Below, in pieces: positions 21,098 through 33,800 of a DNA stretch of 64,000 nt. The first letter of the stretch is position 1. Each line of letters begins with the position of its first letter. The notes beneath the pieces are model-generated. The model had not been told where the DNA came from and ran no database searches. It saw only the letters and a program-made list of their open reading frames with translations. Position numbers and translations under genes: made by a program. The stretch lies in assembly GCF_900090045.1 (NCBI RefSeq), contig NC_041778.1, positions 434,001 through 498,000 on the forward strand. Reading direction: 5' to 3'. Source of the stretch: Plasmodium malariae (lineage: Eukaryota; Apicomplexa; Aconoidasida; Haemosporida; Plasmodiidae).

Positions 21098-24000
21098 ATG
21101 GCTTTGAAGAGCATAAACATAAGCGGAAACTTCGACTGGTGCCCCTTTGAGGAGCATAAAAACTATTTGATATGCTTTAATTCGCATAATTTGCTATACT
21201 CGAATAACAATAATTTGAACAATTATATATATTTACTAGACATAAACCTGAACAATGATATTCGAAATTTGGAGATTGTAAGTAAATTAAATTTCGAGGA
21301 GGCGTTAAATAGAGAGAGTGAAGGTGGGAAAAACTCAAACGGCAATGAATATATAACATGCTTCGAATGGATAAATAGTAGCAATTTTGTGGAAACAGAG
21401 AATGAGGATGAATTAAGTAAAGGGATAATAGTAGGTGGGTTGACAAATGGTGATATAGTACTGTTAAACGCTCAAAATTTGTTTGAAGGAAATAATAAAA
21501 ATTATGAAAATTTTATATTAAGTAAAGTAAATGTACATGAAAATTCAGTAAATTGTTTAGAATTTAATAGGCATAAGAATCATTTAATAGCAACAGGTGG
21601 TAATGATGGACAATTATTCATTACTGATATTGAAAATATTTATTCTCCTACTTCGTACGATCCATATTTAGATAAAAATAATTTACAGAAAATAACTTGC
21701 CTGAACTGGAATAAAAAAGTATCTCATATTTTGGCTACTTCATCAAATAATGGAAATACAATTATATGGGATTTAAAAATAAAAAAGTCTGCAGTTAGTT
21801 TTAGAGATCCACATAATAGAACAAAAACATCTTCATTATGTTGGCTAGCTAATCAGCCTACTCAAATTTTAGTGTCATATGATGATGATAAAAATCCATG
21901 TTTACAACTTTGGGATTTAAGAAATTCTAATTATCCAATTAAAGAAATAATAGGACATTCAAAAGGAATTAATAACATATGTTTTAGTAGCATTGATACA
22001 AATTTATTGTTATCCTCAGGTAAGGACATAACTAAATGTTGGTATTTGAATAATAATAATTTTGATATATTTAATGAAGTTAACAATTCAGCTAATAATA
22101 TTTACTCCAAGTGGTCCCCATTTATTCCAGATATGTTTGCATCAGTTACGAATATGGATACAATACAAATTAATTCCATAAATAATGGAAATAAAATGAC
22201 AAGTAAGTATATCCCAAATTTTTATAAAAAAGACGCAGGTATTTGTTTTGGCTTTGGGGGAAAAATCTGCTGCTTTGATAATAATAGTATTGATGTTATG
22301 TCAGCCGTGTTACCTGATCATTCAAGTTCTTCAAATCTATCTGCACAAAGCTATGTAAATAAAAATATTCCAAATAGTAATGAAGATAACGATGGGACAG
22401 CAATAAACAGTAAGGGGAAAAACAACCTGCTGGAAAATAAATATGTAATTAAATGTCATATATATCCTACAGAAATGGAGCTAATAGAAGAGGCAGATAA
22501 ATTTGAAAAGTATATTACTAGTGGTAATTACAATGAATTCTGTGCATGCAAAATTGCCAAGAGTGAAGATGACCATGAAAAGTTAACGTGGAAAGTATTG
22601 CAGTTGTTATGTACATCACAAAGATCCGACATTGTTAAGCAGTTGGGATATGATATGAATGAAATTCTTCAGAAAATTAAAGAAAGTATAGGAAAGCAAC
22701 CAGGTTTTATTTTTAAAACACTGGTGGAGGAAAAAAATAATGACAATTTGGCAAATAATAATATGGCGTCAACTAGTAATTTGGGAGCAGATAATAATGA
22801 TAGCAGAAATGCGATGATAGGAAGCATGAACATGAACGGCATGGACATGATCGGTATGAACAATAATGACCCGACTCTTTCGTCCTCACCTTTAGGTGAC
22901 AACCAGCAAAATTTTAATAATGAATCTTTTGATGTAGATCCCGAAAAATTTTTTAGGGAACTGGGGGAGAAGACAGAAAATGAAAAATTAAAAGAAACGA
23001 CAATGGGTATAGAAAATAGAAATAATTCCGAAAAGGTAAGAGATAAGGAAAGAGTAGATGATGAAGATAGTGATGAAACTAAGGTTAAAGAGATGAATGA
23101 TGAATTTTCAAATGAAAAAAGAGCAAGTATAAATAGTAATATGAGCAATGTTAATAACTGGAGTTCTGGAATAGAATCTATAATAAAAGAATGTGTATTG
23201 GTAGGAAATATTGAAACAGCTGTAGAATTATGTTTGCACAAGAACAGGATGGCAGATGCTTTATTATTATCTTCATTTGGTGGAGAACAGTTATGGTATA
23301 AAACAAAAACAATATATATTAACAAACAGAATGATAATTTTTTAAGAAATATTAATTACATTTTAGATGATAAATTAGATCATCTAGTTAAAAAAATAGA
23401 TTTATCATCATGGGGAGAAGCCTTATCTATTCTATGTACCTATGCGATTAATAATTCAAATTTTAATGCATTATGTGAAACGTTAGCTAAAAGATTACAA
23501 AACGAAAAATTTGATATCAGAGCAGCATCTATTTGTTATTTATGTGCATGCAATTTTTCTGAAACAGTGGAGATATGGAATAATATGCCATCAACAAAAA
23601 CCTCTTTGTTGAATGTATTACAAGATCTTGTAGAAAAAATGACTGTATTAAAAATGGTTATAAAGTATGATCAGTATAATCCTATAATGAATCAGAAAAT
23701 TAATCAATATGCTGAATTGTTAGCAAATTCTGGAAGAGTAAAAGCAGCAATGACTTTTCTTTGTTTAATACAGGATGATCATTCTATGGATAGTCTTATA
23801 CTACGAGATAGAATTTTTAATAGTGCTACCCATATACTATCACAACAGGTAAAACCTCCTATATGCCCTTTTCAAGTTGTTCATGTAAAACCGTCTGGAA
23901 TAATGCACCAAACGCAACAGCAGTACCATCAGGGACAACCCTACAAATCAACGGGCATATTAATGGGTAGCAACGTAATATCCTCCAATCAATCAAATTT

Positions 24001-25223
24001 GGGTTCTAGTAAAAACCTGGGGGGCCCAGCTATGTCTTCCCCAATGTCAATGCAGAAGCAGCAGAAGCATCCCCACCAACCGCTTCAATCACTTCAACCA
24101 CATCTGCAGCAGAAACATGTACCGCCTCCTCCTCCCTCCACTCATTTGGGTTATGGTCAGATGATACCACCTAACAAGTTTAACGCACCCGTTGTAAGTG
24201 GTTCATCTATTAATATATCATCCTCCTTTTCAGCGACAACAAATAAAAATTTTCCTCCATCAAACCCCAATACTGCAAAAACTCTGATAGGTACTATGCC
24301 TCCATCATATATGTCCACTGCTAGTATTCCTTCTCTTACAGCTCCAGTTGGTGCTTTCTCACCATCCTATGGATCAGTACCAAATTTTTCAAATTTGAAT
24401 ACTACTCAAAATATTATGAAATCTGAACAAGACAAGCAACAACAGCTTACACCTATGTTTACAACACAGTCGTATGCAAATATAAATAATAAAGCAGTAC
24501 CAAATGCCAATGTTATATCTCCTCCGAATGTTACTTCACATGTAACACCACCTATGAACACAAATCATATAAACAACAGATCGAACTTTTCAAGTAATCA
24601 GAATATTGCAACATCCAATCCATTAAATAGAGGCACAACAGTCCCTTCAAGTGCAAATTTAATGCAAACAAATAATATGATACATCCCCCGGATCAGTTT
24701 GTGAAAAGGGAGGAGTGCATAGATCAATCTATGTATGGAGTTGTAAATGCTCCTTCCATGCCATCTATGAGTAATTTACAGACAAAAAATTTTCCGGGAT
24801 CATTCCAGGATGGTATCAGCAGCGTTGGGTTCAGCCCTCAGTCCGTGAACCCCCCCGCGTCTGGTAAAAATTGAGGAGTAGCGTGCCGCATTGGGTGTAT
24901 GTACGTGTGTGTACTTATGCATGTGTTTGTGCATGTATGAGTTTGCATGTGTTTACATATGTATACATATGTATACATGTGCTTACATGTGTTTACATAT
25001 GTATACATGTGCTTACATGTGCTTACATGTGTTTACGTGTGTTTACGTGTGTTTACATTTGTTTGCGTCTTTTCGTTTGCCCCCCTTTTAAGGCGCCAAC
25101 ACGACCTCTCCAATTGCGGGAGCCCTGACGGTGACCCCGGGAATGCCTGTCCCATGGCCTATACCCACGACCACTCAGCAAGTAAGAAATTAAAAAGCAT
25201 ATCCGCACATTGCACACATGTGC

Positions 25224-25275
<52 letters not shown>

Positions 25276-25960
25276 GTATATATATATATGTTTGTGTATA
25301 TGCATGCATATGTATATGTTACTGCTCAAACAGGCTGTTAATCCAAGTTAAATATGTACATTTTTTCTTTTTTTTTCTTCCTCTTTCCACTGTTATTCCC
25401 TTCTCGCGCTACATTAAGCTCGGGTCAACAACCCAGTCAACGGCAAATGAAAACAAAAAAATACAGACAGCCACAAAAGAACAAAATGGAGTATTAATGA
25501 GTAGAGGAAATATTGAAAATATCAAGAAAACTATTAGTACCTTGTTAAATGCGTACACCGCCCAAGAGTCTATTAAAAAGAAGGCAGAAGACGTTTCGGT
25601 GAAGGTGCATGATCTTTTTGAAAAGTTGGACAACGGGGCTTTTAACGAACAGATAAATGAAAACATAATAAATTTAGTTAATTGTTTAAATGCTAATGAT
25701 TTTAAAACAACTAACAGGATAATAGTGGACCTCAGTCGCAATCTATGGGATGGCAGCAATAAAGCATGGTAAAACTCAAAAGCAACCCTGAAACTAATTG
25801 GCGGCAAGCTGAGGGGAAATTTACACTGTACAGTTGTTTTACCACTTGTTTGTTTTATTACTTTATTGTTATATTTTTTATAATTTCATTTATTAGTGTT
25901 TCCTTTTTTTTTTTTTTTTTTTTCAGGATTATGGGATTGAAGTGCATCATCCCAAAGTGA
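21098..25960 (+). CDS. SEC31: COPII outer-coat protein SEC31, four exons
   Basis: SEC31 pairs with SEC13 to form the outer cage of COPII vesicles budding from the ER. Exons: 21098-24863, 25093-25181, 25419-25768 and 25927-25960, all in frame, giving 1412 residues. Seen: an N-terminal WD40 propeller (about residues 85-330), for example VNCLEFNRHKNHLIATGGND and ILATSSNNGNTIIWDLK; a low-complexity Asn/Met linker (about 550-680); an alpha-solenoid (about 690-960) starting IIKECVLVGNIETAVELCL, typical of ancestral coatomer elements; a Pro/Gln/Ser-rich stretch (about 960-1285), including PPPPPSTHLG and, in exon 2, GMPVPWPIPTTTQQ; and a C-terminal helical domain ending WIMGLKCIIPK, matching the SEC31 tail. 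Reading through the last donor would stop right after KAW, so splicing restores the conserved end. It converges on CCT8. Confidence 0.93.
24940..25075. repeat. TGTGTTTACATATGTATACA-type repeat in SEC31 intron 1
   Basis: About 12-24 base words of the form TGTTTACATATGTATACATG and TGCTTACATG repeat within the first intron (24864-25092). Confidence 0.8.
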
Positions 25961-26002
25961 TTAGGGGGAGATCATCCAACCGAAAGTTACATAACATTTT
26001 TA

Positions 26003-26041
<39 letters not shown>

Positions 26042-27162
26042 CAATTTTTTCGTTATCTTTTTAAAAAGATATTTAACATAACAAAAAGAATTAAAACAAA
26101 AATAAAGCGAATCAATTCCCAAAAAAAAAAAAAAAAAAAAAAATTTTTTAATTTTTCGTTCGTAGAATGACGTATTATCGTATTAATTTACATTCCTTTT
26201 GTTAATTTTTTTTATTTCATTCAATTCTGTATCAACACTTGGAAAAAATTTTTAAAATATGCAAAAAAGGTTGTTATGTAGGTTTATTATGCATATTCCG
26301 CTTGCACAAAGAGGTAGATGTAACATATCCTCCACGTCCCCCCTCCGCACATCTAATCTTTTTAGCACTTCTTTTTAACGTTAACGTAAAAATGAATGGT
26401 GGAAAAACGGCGAATGGATCAGTGCGATGAAGTAAAAAAGACGTATGGTATGTATAGTTAGTCATATGACAAGAACTGATGAATTGTGATGCACCATGAT
26501 GAAGCAAGTCCTTACACTCGGCGTTTATATTTGAAACAATAAAATAAAATAAATCGATAAATAAAATGGATAAGTATATATATAAATAAATGGATAAATA
26601 GATAGATACATAAATAAATAAATAAACAGATGGATAAATATGCAGATAAATTTTCGTATGCCATATGGAAACACCTATGCAACACCAGAACGCGCTACAC
26701 CCCACAGGACACACCAATTTGTGGGCTCGAAGTGCATGGTGCGCAGGTGCCTCACTATATGGAGATTGGAGATAGGAGGAAGAGCTCTTCTAATCGAGCA
26801 ACATCGCAGTACATTGTGAAGTGCAGTAATGTACATCGATACACCACTAAACACGGCTAAACATACCAAACACGCTATACACCGCTATCCAACTTTTAAC
26901 CTTTTTTGTGGGGATGCATGCACAAAACTGAACTTTTTCCCGAGGCACGAAACATCTCTTCAAATTAAAAAAAAATAATAATAAAACAAAGGCGCATCAT
27001 TCGGATTATTTTCCTCTAGATAAAGTTATCTCTTTTTTTTTTTTTTTTTTTTTTCCCTTTGTCATAAGGCACAGTTACATGTGCATGTGAGAGCGTCTAT
27101 ATGTATGTATGAACACACTGCTTACTAACGGATGGAGTGGTATCCCATCCTCCCTTCTCGCT
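25961..27162. other. convergent spacer SEC31 / CCT8
   Basis: About 1.2 kb between two 3' ends. It opens with long poly-T and poly-A runs (26010-26140) that could fold on each other. It then contains a GATA/AATA-rich stretch (26540-26650) and a GC-richer patch (about 26650-26900) whose composition stands out from the surroundings. I see no gene: the frames in the patch are short on both strands and lack family resemblance. Confidence 0.65.
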
Positions 27163-29126
27163 TTAGAACGCGTCGTCATAGTCCGGGTTCTTGTCCCTCG
27201 GTTTGGGTCCTCCGGAGGGTTTAGCCAAAATGATCTGATCTATTTTAAGAATAGTTTGAACAGCATCAATAGCTAAATCGATAGCATACTTTTTGCATTT
27301 ATAATTATCATATATATGATTATCCTTAGCAGAAGTGATGTGTGTGTATTTGTTAACATTTACGCAAGCTTCCGTATTCCCTTTATTATGTTCATTTGTA
27401 AGTTCGTTTATAACATCGGTGAAGTTATACCCACAGTTGGTAGCTAATATCCTTGGAATAACATGAAACGATTCTGCAAAAATTTTTACACTATAATTAT
27501 CTACACCCTTTAACTCACGAGCATATTTTTTTAATCTCTCACAAAGCTGAATTTCAACACAACCACCACCATATAGAAACGAATTGCTTTTGATAGCATT
27601 TTTAACAGAATTGATACCATCATGTACACATCTTTCTACTTCATCTAGAAGATTATGTGTAGCCCCTCTTAAAATAATTGTACCTACTTTCTTATTTTTA
27701 GAATTAACGACAGTAACCTTTTTAGATGCTATTTCAGATACATATATAGATGATGCTGTACCAATTTCTTCAGGTTTTGGTACAGCTAACTTAACTAAAG
27801 ACGATATATTCAATAATTTAGATAATCGCAGAGTTTCATATTTTGATGTAATTTTCAAAGTCATAATATCATTAGCATCACAGAAGTGTTGAGCTATATC
27901 AGAAATAGCACCATTAACAATAATAACATCTACACCTTGTTCTTTTATACTCTCAATTATTTTTTTCATTTGTTCTTCTTCCCCTTTTGTAAAATTTAAA
28001 AGTTCTTGTGCATTATGTAATAATACAGTTCCTTTAGTTTCTGTTGTTGCTGCTTCTAATCCGCAATTCAATATTATCACATTAGCGTTTTCCTTTTTTT
28101 TTACTATTCCATTTGTTTCTTTAGCTAACACCATACCCATCAAGAAATGAGAATCTACTAAGTTTCCCCCATTTAACTTTGACACTCTAATATTATCTAC
28201 ATCGAAATTCTCGATTTTTTCTGGCATTAAGGTACTAACACATTTAGCTACTAAATCAATTATGATATCATAATTGTTTGATAGATTTTTTGTTATCATA
28301 ACTGACCTTATCACTTTCTTTATTTCATTTTCATCATAAACATTTTCTAATTCCCATGCAATCAATTCAGGAAAAACCCTTTCTATTTCATTATATCCTA
28401 ACAAAAAACCTCTTAATATATCATTTATGTTAAATCCTTGTTCGATTAAAAAACTAGCCTTATCTAACATCTCAGTTGTTATTGTAAATACATAATTGGT
28501 AAAATCCCCATACTCATAATTCATTGTTTCTGATAATTTCTTTAAAATGTTAACAACAGGATGATTAATGTCTAAATCTTTTAAGATCGTTATGCAGTCA
28601 CTTGACACGATTTTCTTATTGATATGATTTATTATTAACTTGTTCATGCATTTTGGTCCCAGTGATGTTTGAAGAATTGCACAGATCTCTTTGCATGCCT
28701 CTATGTTTTTTAATATAGCTTCCTCGTTATTCTTTACTATCCTGTAGCCGTCCTTTAGGATGGCGTTCAGCCCTACCTTGTTGGCAAACTGAGGGCAGGG
28801 AAAAAAAAAAAAAAAAATGAACGCATCTGGGTCTCATATGCACGCAAATAAGGGCATAAACACATAAGCTTGTCACACACACACACACACATGAACATGG
28901 ACATATACATATGACCAGACGGACGGAATATAACTCCGCTTGGTCAACGAACTTATGGACCCTTTTTTAGGGGAAGCTTTTTCGAATCCGTAATAAGCAT
29001 TTAGATAAATACTGCTTCGCTTCACACAGATGGACATAAAGACTGCACACGCACAATATATGTATAATCTTTATCGTGCAAAACATGATTACACGTGCTA
29101 TTTTTCTTTATCATTTTACTCACCAT
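27163..29126 (-). CDS. CCT8: chaperonin CCT subunit theta
   Basis: One of eight subunits of the cytosolic chaperonin TRiC/CCT, which folds actin, tubulin and WD40 proteins. The main exon is 28788-27163; upstream an ATG immediately followed by GTGAGT at 29126-29124 would form a one-codon first exon (intron 29123-28789), giving 542 residues (human 548). Seen: LGPKCMNKLIINH near residue 45, corresponding to the GPxGMNK nucleotide motif; GDFTN at 95-99 in place of the usual GDGT(T/N); YGGGCVEIQL, equivalent to GGGA.EIEL; and a theta-type C-terminus GGPKPRDKNPDYDDAF. The theta assignment rests on that tail and on DLDINHPVV, like ELEVQHPAA. Reading only from the internal ATG at 28647 would delete the conserved first 48 residues. 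It is head-to-head with RPAP2. Confidence 0.93.
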
Positions 29127-29181
29127 GTTCGGCCGTCTGCGTGTGGAAGAGAATGTACGTGTGAATATACACGAGGATATG

Positions 29182-29220
<39 letters not shown>

Positions 29221-30870
29221 GCTTGGAGTATACGTGGATCCTCCTATCCGTGCCGCCTTTGTGGTTAATAGGTTAAGAAGGGAAGTCTTAGTAGCCTTAC
29301 TATTTACCCCGTTTTATGTTTTATATTAAGCCCTCCTTTTTTTTCTTTTTCTTTTTTTTTCTTAACCGTCCAATGTTACTGATATGTAGGAAGTGCTTAT
29401 TTGAAAAAAAAATGCTTAAAATAAATTTTTTCTCTTTCTTTCCCTTGTTCATAAAATATGCGAACAAGCTTTTGCGCAAAATAAAAGTAAAAATAAAAAC
29501 AAAATATAAGTAAAAATAAAAACAAAATATAAGTAAAAATAAAAACAAAATAAAAATATAAATAAAAGCAAAATAAAAATATAAATAAAAACAAAATAAA
29601 AATATAAATAAAAGCAAAATAAAAATATAAATATAAATCAAAATAAATGGTGTATACTTCCCTATGCTCAAATTTTTCCCTTGTATGTGTTATTTTGTCG
29701 TTCGAAATTTTTTAATTTTTTCATTTCTTGCATTTTTTGCTCCACAGATATTCGATTCACGTATATTTGACGTATTTTTATGTATCTGTAAAATTGTAAG
29801 TGTTTTATTTTATTTTGCTTTTTTATTTTATCCTCTTTTTGTTTTTTTATTTTATTATTTTTTTATGTTTTTTTTTTTTTCACGCCCCTTTTACTTTTAG
29901 CGGACGAGTATACAATCTACAATAGGCCTCAACTGGGCAACACTGTATCACGGGCTTAAAATATTATGCTACATTTGCATTAGCATATGCGTTTACATTT
30001 ATATATATATATATATATATATGTTTATGTTTATATATATATATGTTTATGTTTATATATATATGTTTATATATATATGTTTATATGTTTTTGTTTATAT
30101 ATATATGTTTATATATATGTATATGCTTCATATATTTTAAGGATATGCTCCCCTTTTTTTTTTTTTTTTTTTGTTTTAAATTAGTCCTGCGTTTGAATAC
30201 GTCGGAATAATCGTTGATCCATAGGGGGAGTAACTAAATGAAAACAAAAATGAAGGATATTCGTTTGTTTGTTTGTTATTATATATTTTTTTTTTTTTTG
30301 CTGTTATTTTTGTAATCTTGAGTATAACGATAAAGGAAAAAATATATTTTTACAATATTTTTCTTCTACAAAGGCAACCTTTTCTTCGTTTATTCTTCAT
30401 CTCTTCAATTAACTTTAGTTAACTTCACTCCAATTTACTTTTTTTTTTTTTTTTCTTTGTTTCATGTTTCTTTTTGTTTGTTCTTCTCATTATTAAATAT
30501 TTCCTGTATGTTCACAATCATTTGTGCATGTATAGAAATAAGTGGGGATAATATTGCCTGTATATAAAAAATTATGAATATTTTTGCGAGTAGTTCTTTA
30601 TTTTATTTTTTTTTTTTAATGAATATTGTAGAAGGGCTACAGGTGTAAAATAGTTTGATATGTTTTTATCATCTACAGATTTTGTGCATTTTTTGTAGCA
30701 ACCCATGTGACAGGCATTGCATTAGCCCGCGTAGCACCCCTTTATCATCCTATATCCTCCTTTTTGTGGCTTCATTTTTTTTTTTTTTTTTTTTTTTTTC
30801 ATACCCGCTTGGCGCTCTTCTTATTGTCCATTCTGCTCATGTATCACTCCTTTTTTCCAAGTCCCAAAAG
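29127..30870. other. divergent promoter region CCT8 / RPAP2
   Basis: About 1.7 kb between two start codons. It contains a (TA)n run near 29190-29218, an A-rich AAAATAAAAACA-type array (29485-29640) and a TATATATGTTTATGT-type array (30000-30125). Poly-T tracts near 30780-30800 directly precede the RPAP2 start. No gene supported. Confidence 0.65.
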
Positions 30871-33800
30871 ATGAGTGCCGGGAAAGACGTAAAATTGTTG
30901 TTTGAACGGGAAAGAAAGATAAGCAGCCTGGCCAGAATATACCATAGGAAGCTAGAAACACTGCTCATCTATATAAATATACCAAGTAAAAAGAAAGGCA
31001 CCATTAGTTTTGATGATTTTTTTAATATAAATGAAATATGTTCATACATAAATACTATACATAGTGTCGAGTCAGAGGAAGTGGGGAAGAGATATGGGAG
31101 TGATAAGAATAATAGAAGAACAAAAAAGAAGGATGACAGTAGAGGCGAAAGTGCTAACACATATGGTAGTGATTATAATGTGCAAAATAATAAAGATGGA
31201 ATCAACTCAACTGATGAGGAAATACTTAGCGATAAGAATACTAATAATACAAATAATGATGAAAACGATGTAATAATAATAAAAACAGACACAGATATTT
31301 TTATAAAGAATCTTCTCATATTTCTAAACAATTTGATTGTTCTTTATTTTTCAAGAAGTAACCTAGTTGATGTATGTATTAACAGGAGAAGTTACAACAA
31401 GTGCGGCTTTTATGCATGTGATAATATTTTTCTAAATAATTTAAATAAAAGCAAATACAAAATAGATATAAAAAATAAAAATATATACTTGAGAGAATAT
31501 TATGATTTATTTTGTTCAACAAAATGTATGAATTTTAATTTATATCTTTTAAAACAGATAATTCATAATAGCAGAAATTCTACAGAAAGTATAAACTTAA
31601 AAAAAAAATGTCAATTGATACATATTATGTTCTTAACCTTTTTTCCTTTTTTTAAATTTCATGATATAACATATTTATTTAATAATATTGATAATTTAAA
31701 AATTGTCAATAATAAAATATATATACAAGATTATGGGAAACAGTTAAATATAAATGAAAAAAGAGGAAATGAACAACAACCTGTTCACCAAAATTTAGGA
31801 CAAAATGAAAAAAAAGGGAATACCTCAAACCAACACAATGATCATACTCACTTGAACATGCTAACTAATCCAGATAGCGTATATATCGAAATTGTTGAAA
31901 AGCAAAATGACGATATTGCAAATGTAAAGGGGAACAGTACTGTCGTGGTGAATGGGCATATTGAAAGGGGTGCACATCAAGGAAAGGAACAGATCACAAG
32001 TGCAGCGGGAGCATCCAACGGAACGGGGAAGCGCATCGAAAGTGAAGCGGCACTGGAAGCGGCAAGTGAAGTGGAAGACCTAGAAGGAGACCTCGCCACT
32101 AACATAGGCGTGAATGTACCTAAGATGAACGAAATTATAGTAGAGCCCCCATTGAGTCGGAATAACAGTAACAGCAAAACATGCAACGAAAAGAAAGTAA
32201 GGAAAAGCAAAAATGTGAGCTTCAACGAGGATATAAAACTTTTTAAATACCATAAAGATGAACGAGTAAATGAATACACCATTGGTAGAACATGCTTGGG
32301 GAAAGATGCAAAAGAGGAGAACGTAATGATAAAGCTAGGGGGAAAATTAAAAAATTGTAAATATCTCGAATTTGAAGAAAATTCTAATATTTTAACTCAA
32401 ACATTTTTCAAATTTAACGAAAATATGTGCAATAAATTAATAGAAGAAGTGGATAGAAATTTGTTCAAATCAACAAAAGTAAATGAAACGGATCGGAAAT
32501 GGAATAATAAAGAGCTTCCAAAAAAATTTAGCAAATTATTATTGCCTTCCAAAAATGAGAAAGCGGTAAATAGTAACAAACATGACAGTAACAATTCCAC
32601 ATGTACTGTTAATAAAAAAGAGAACCAAGAAATAAATGAAAATATCAATGAAGGACTAAATAACAAAATTGATGATGTGATAATAAGTAAAAATGACAGT
32701 GATAACATGAATGAAAAAATTTGCAATGAGGAGAAAACTGATGGAGATGAAGAGGCGTTTATCAAAATTTCAAAAACTGATGAAAGAGAAAAAAAAAAAA
32801 ATGAAAATATTACGGATGATGAAATGAATACAATTTGTGAACAAGTCAGAAATGGCACGTATGTTAATAAAAAATATTCATTTGATAATATATTACAACA
32901 AACAAAATTAGATGAATCAAAAATTATAGGATTTAATTATGGAAAAGAAGACTTTATAAAAATTGCTTCTCAAAAAATGAACGAAATTAATTTAAAACAC
33001 GATAAAGAAAAAAAGGAAAAAAAAATTATTTTATTAAATACGTTAAATGAAAATAAAATATCAGTAAGCAATAATTTACACACACGTAGTGAAAATTGCA
33101 AAGATACTTATCAGGATGGAAGTGCGAATGAGGAATTAATGATTGAGGAGAAAACGAATGATGAGAAAACGAATGATGAAAAAACGAATGATGAAAAAAC
33201 GAATGATGAAAAAACGAATGATGAAAAAACGAATGATGAAAAAACGAATGATGCAAAAACGAATGATGAAAAAACGAATGATGAAAAAACGAATGATGCA
33301 AAAACGAATGATGAAAAAACGAATGATGAAAAGTTGCAAACAAATGGGAATAAATGTTCCTACTTTAATGAAAACAAAAGAGACTATGATGAAGTAGTCA
33401 CAGGCATATGTGAAGCAGGGGTGAACAATACCGAAATGAGGAGCAACAATGACAAGGGGGAGCAGAAAATGAGTATTGATAACGAGGACGAGGAGGAGCA
33501 GAAAATGAGTTCTGACATTGACGAGGAGGAGCAGAAAATGAGTATTGATAACGAGGACGAGGAGCAGATACAACTACAGAACTTGTTAATGGAAAAAAAG
33601 AAAAAAATTAGAGAGGAATATATTGAAAAGTTTAAGACCAATTTCCCATCGCTTTTTGGAGGCTTATATATAGACCAGAAAAAAAGTGGTAAATGTGCTA
33701 ACAAGGTGGATGATGGAAAATTGTGTACAGACGAAATACGAGATGATGAATTGCGGGATGACGCAAAATTCGGGGAGGACACAAAGGGACCGCAAAAATG

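Noticed and set aside
20399..21107. 229-residue hydrophobic frame before SEC31
   Set aside because: More than half is the 10-bp ATTTTACTGC array, open in all three frames.
22669..23325. 218-residue minus-strand frame
   Set aside because: Antisense shadow of SEC31 exon 1; the plus frame has family motifs.
26460..26520. Possible C/D snoRNA (two ATGATGA-like boxes)
   Set aside because: No convincing CTGA D box at suitable distance and no terminal stem seen.
26720..26760. tRNA-like B-box word (GGCTCGAAGTGC)
   Set aside because: No matching A box or cloverleaf stems could be drawn around it.
33026..33573. Ile/Arg/Phe and His/Ser/Phe repeat frames on the minus strand
   Set aside because: Antisense readings of the EKTND array of RPAP2.
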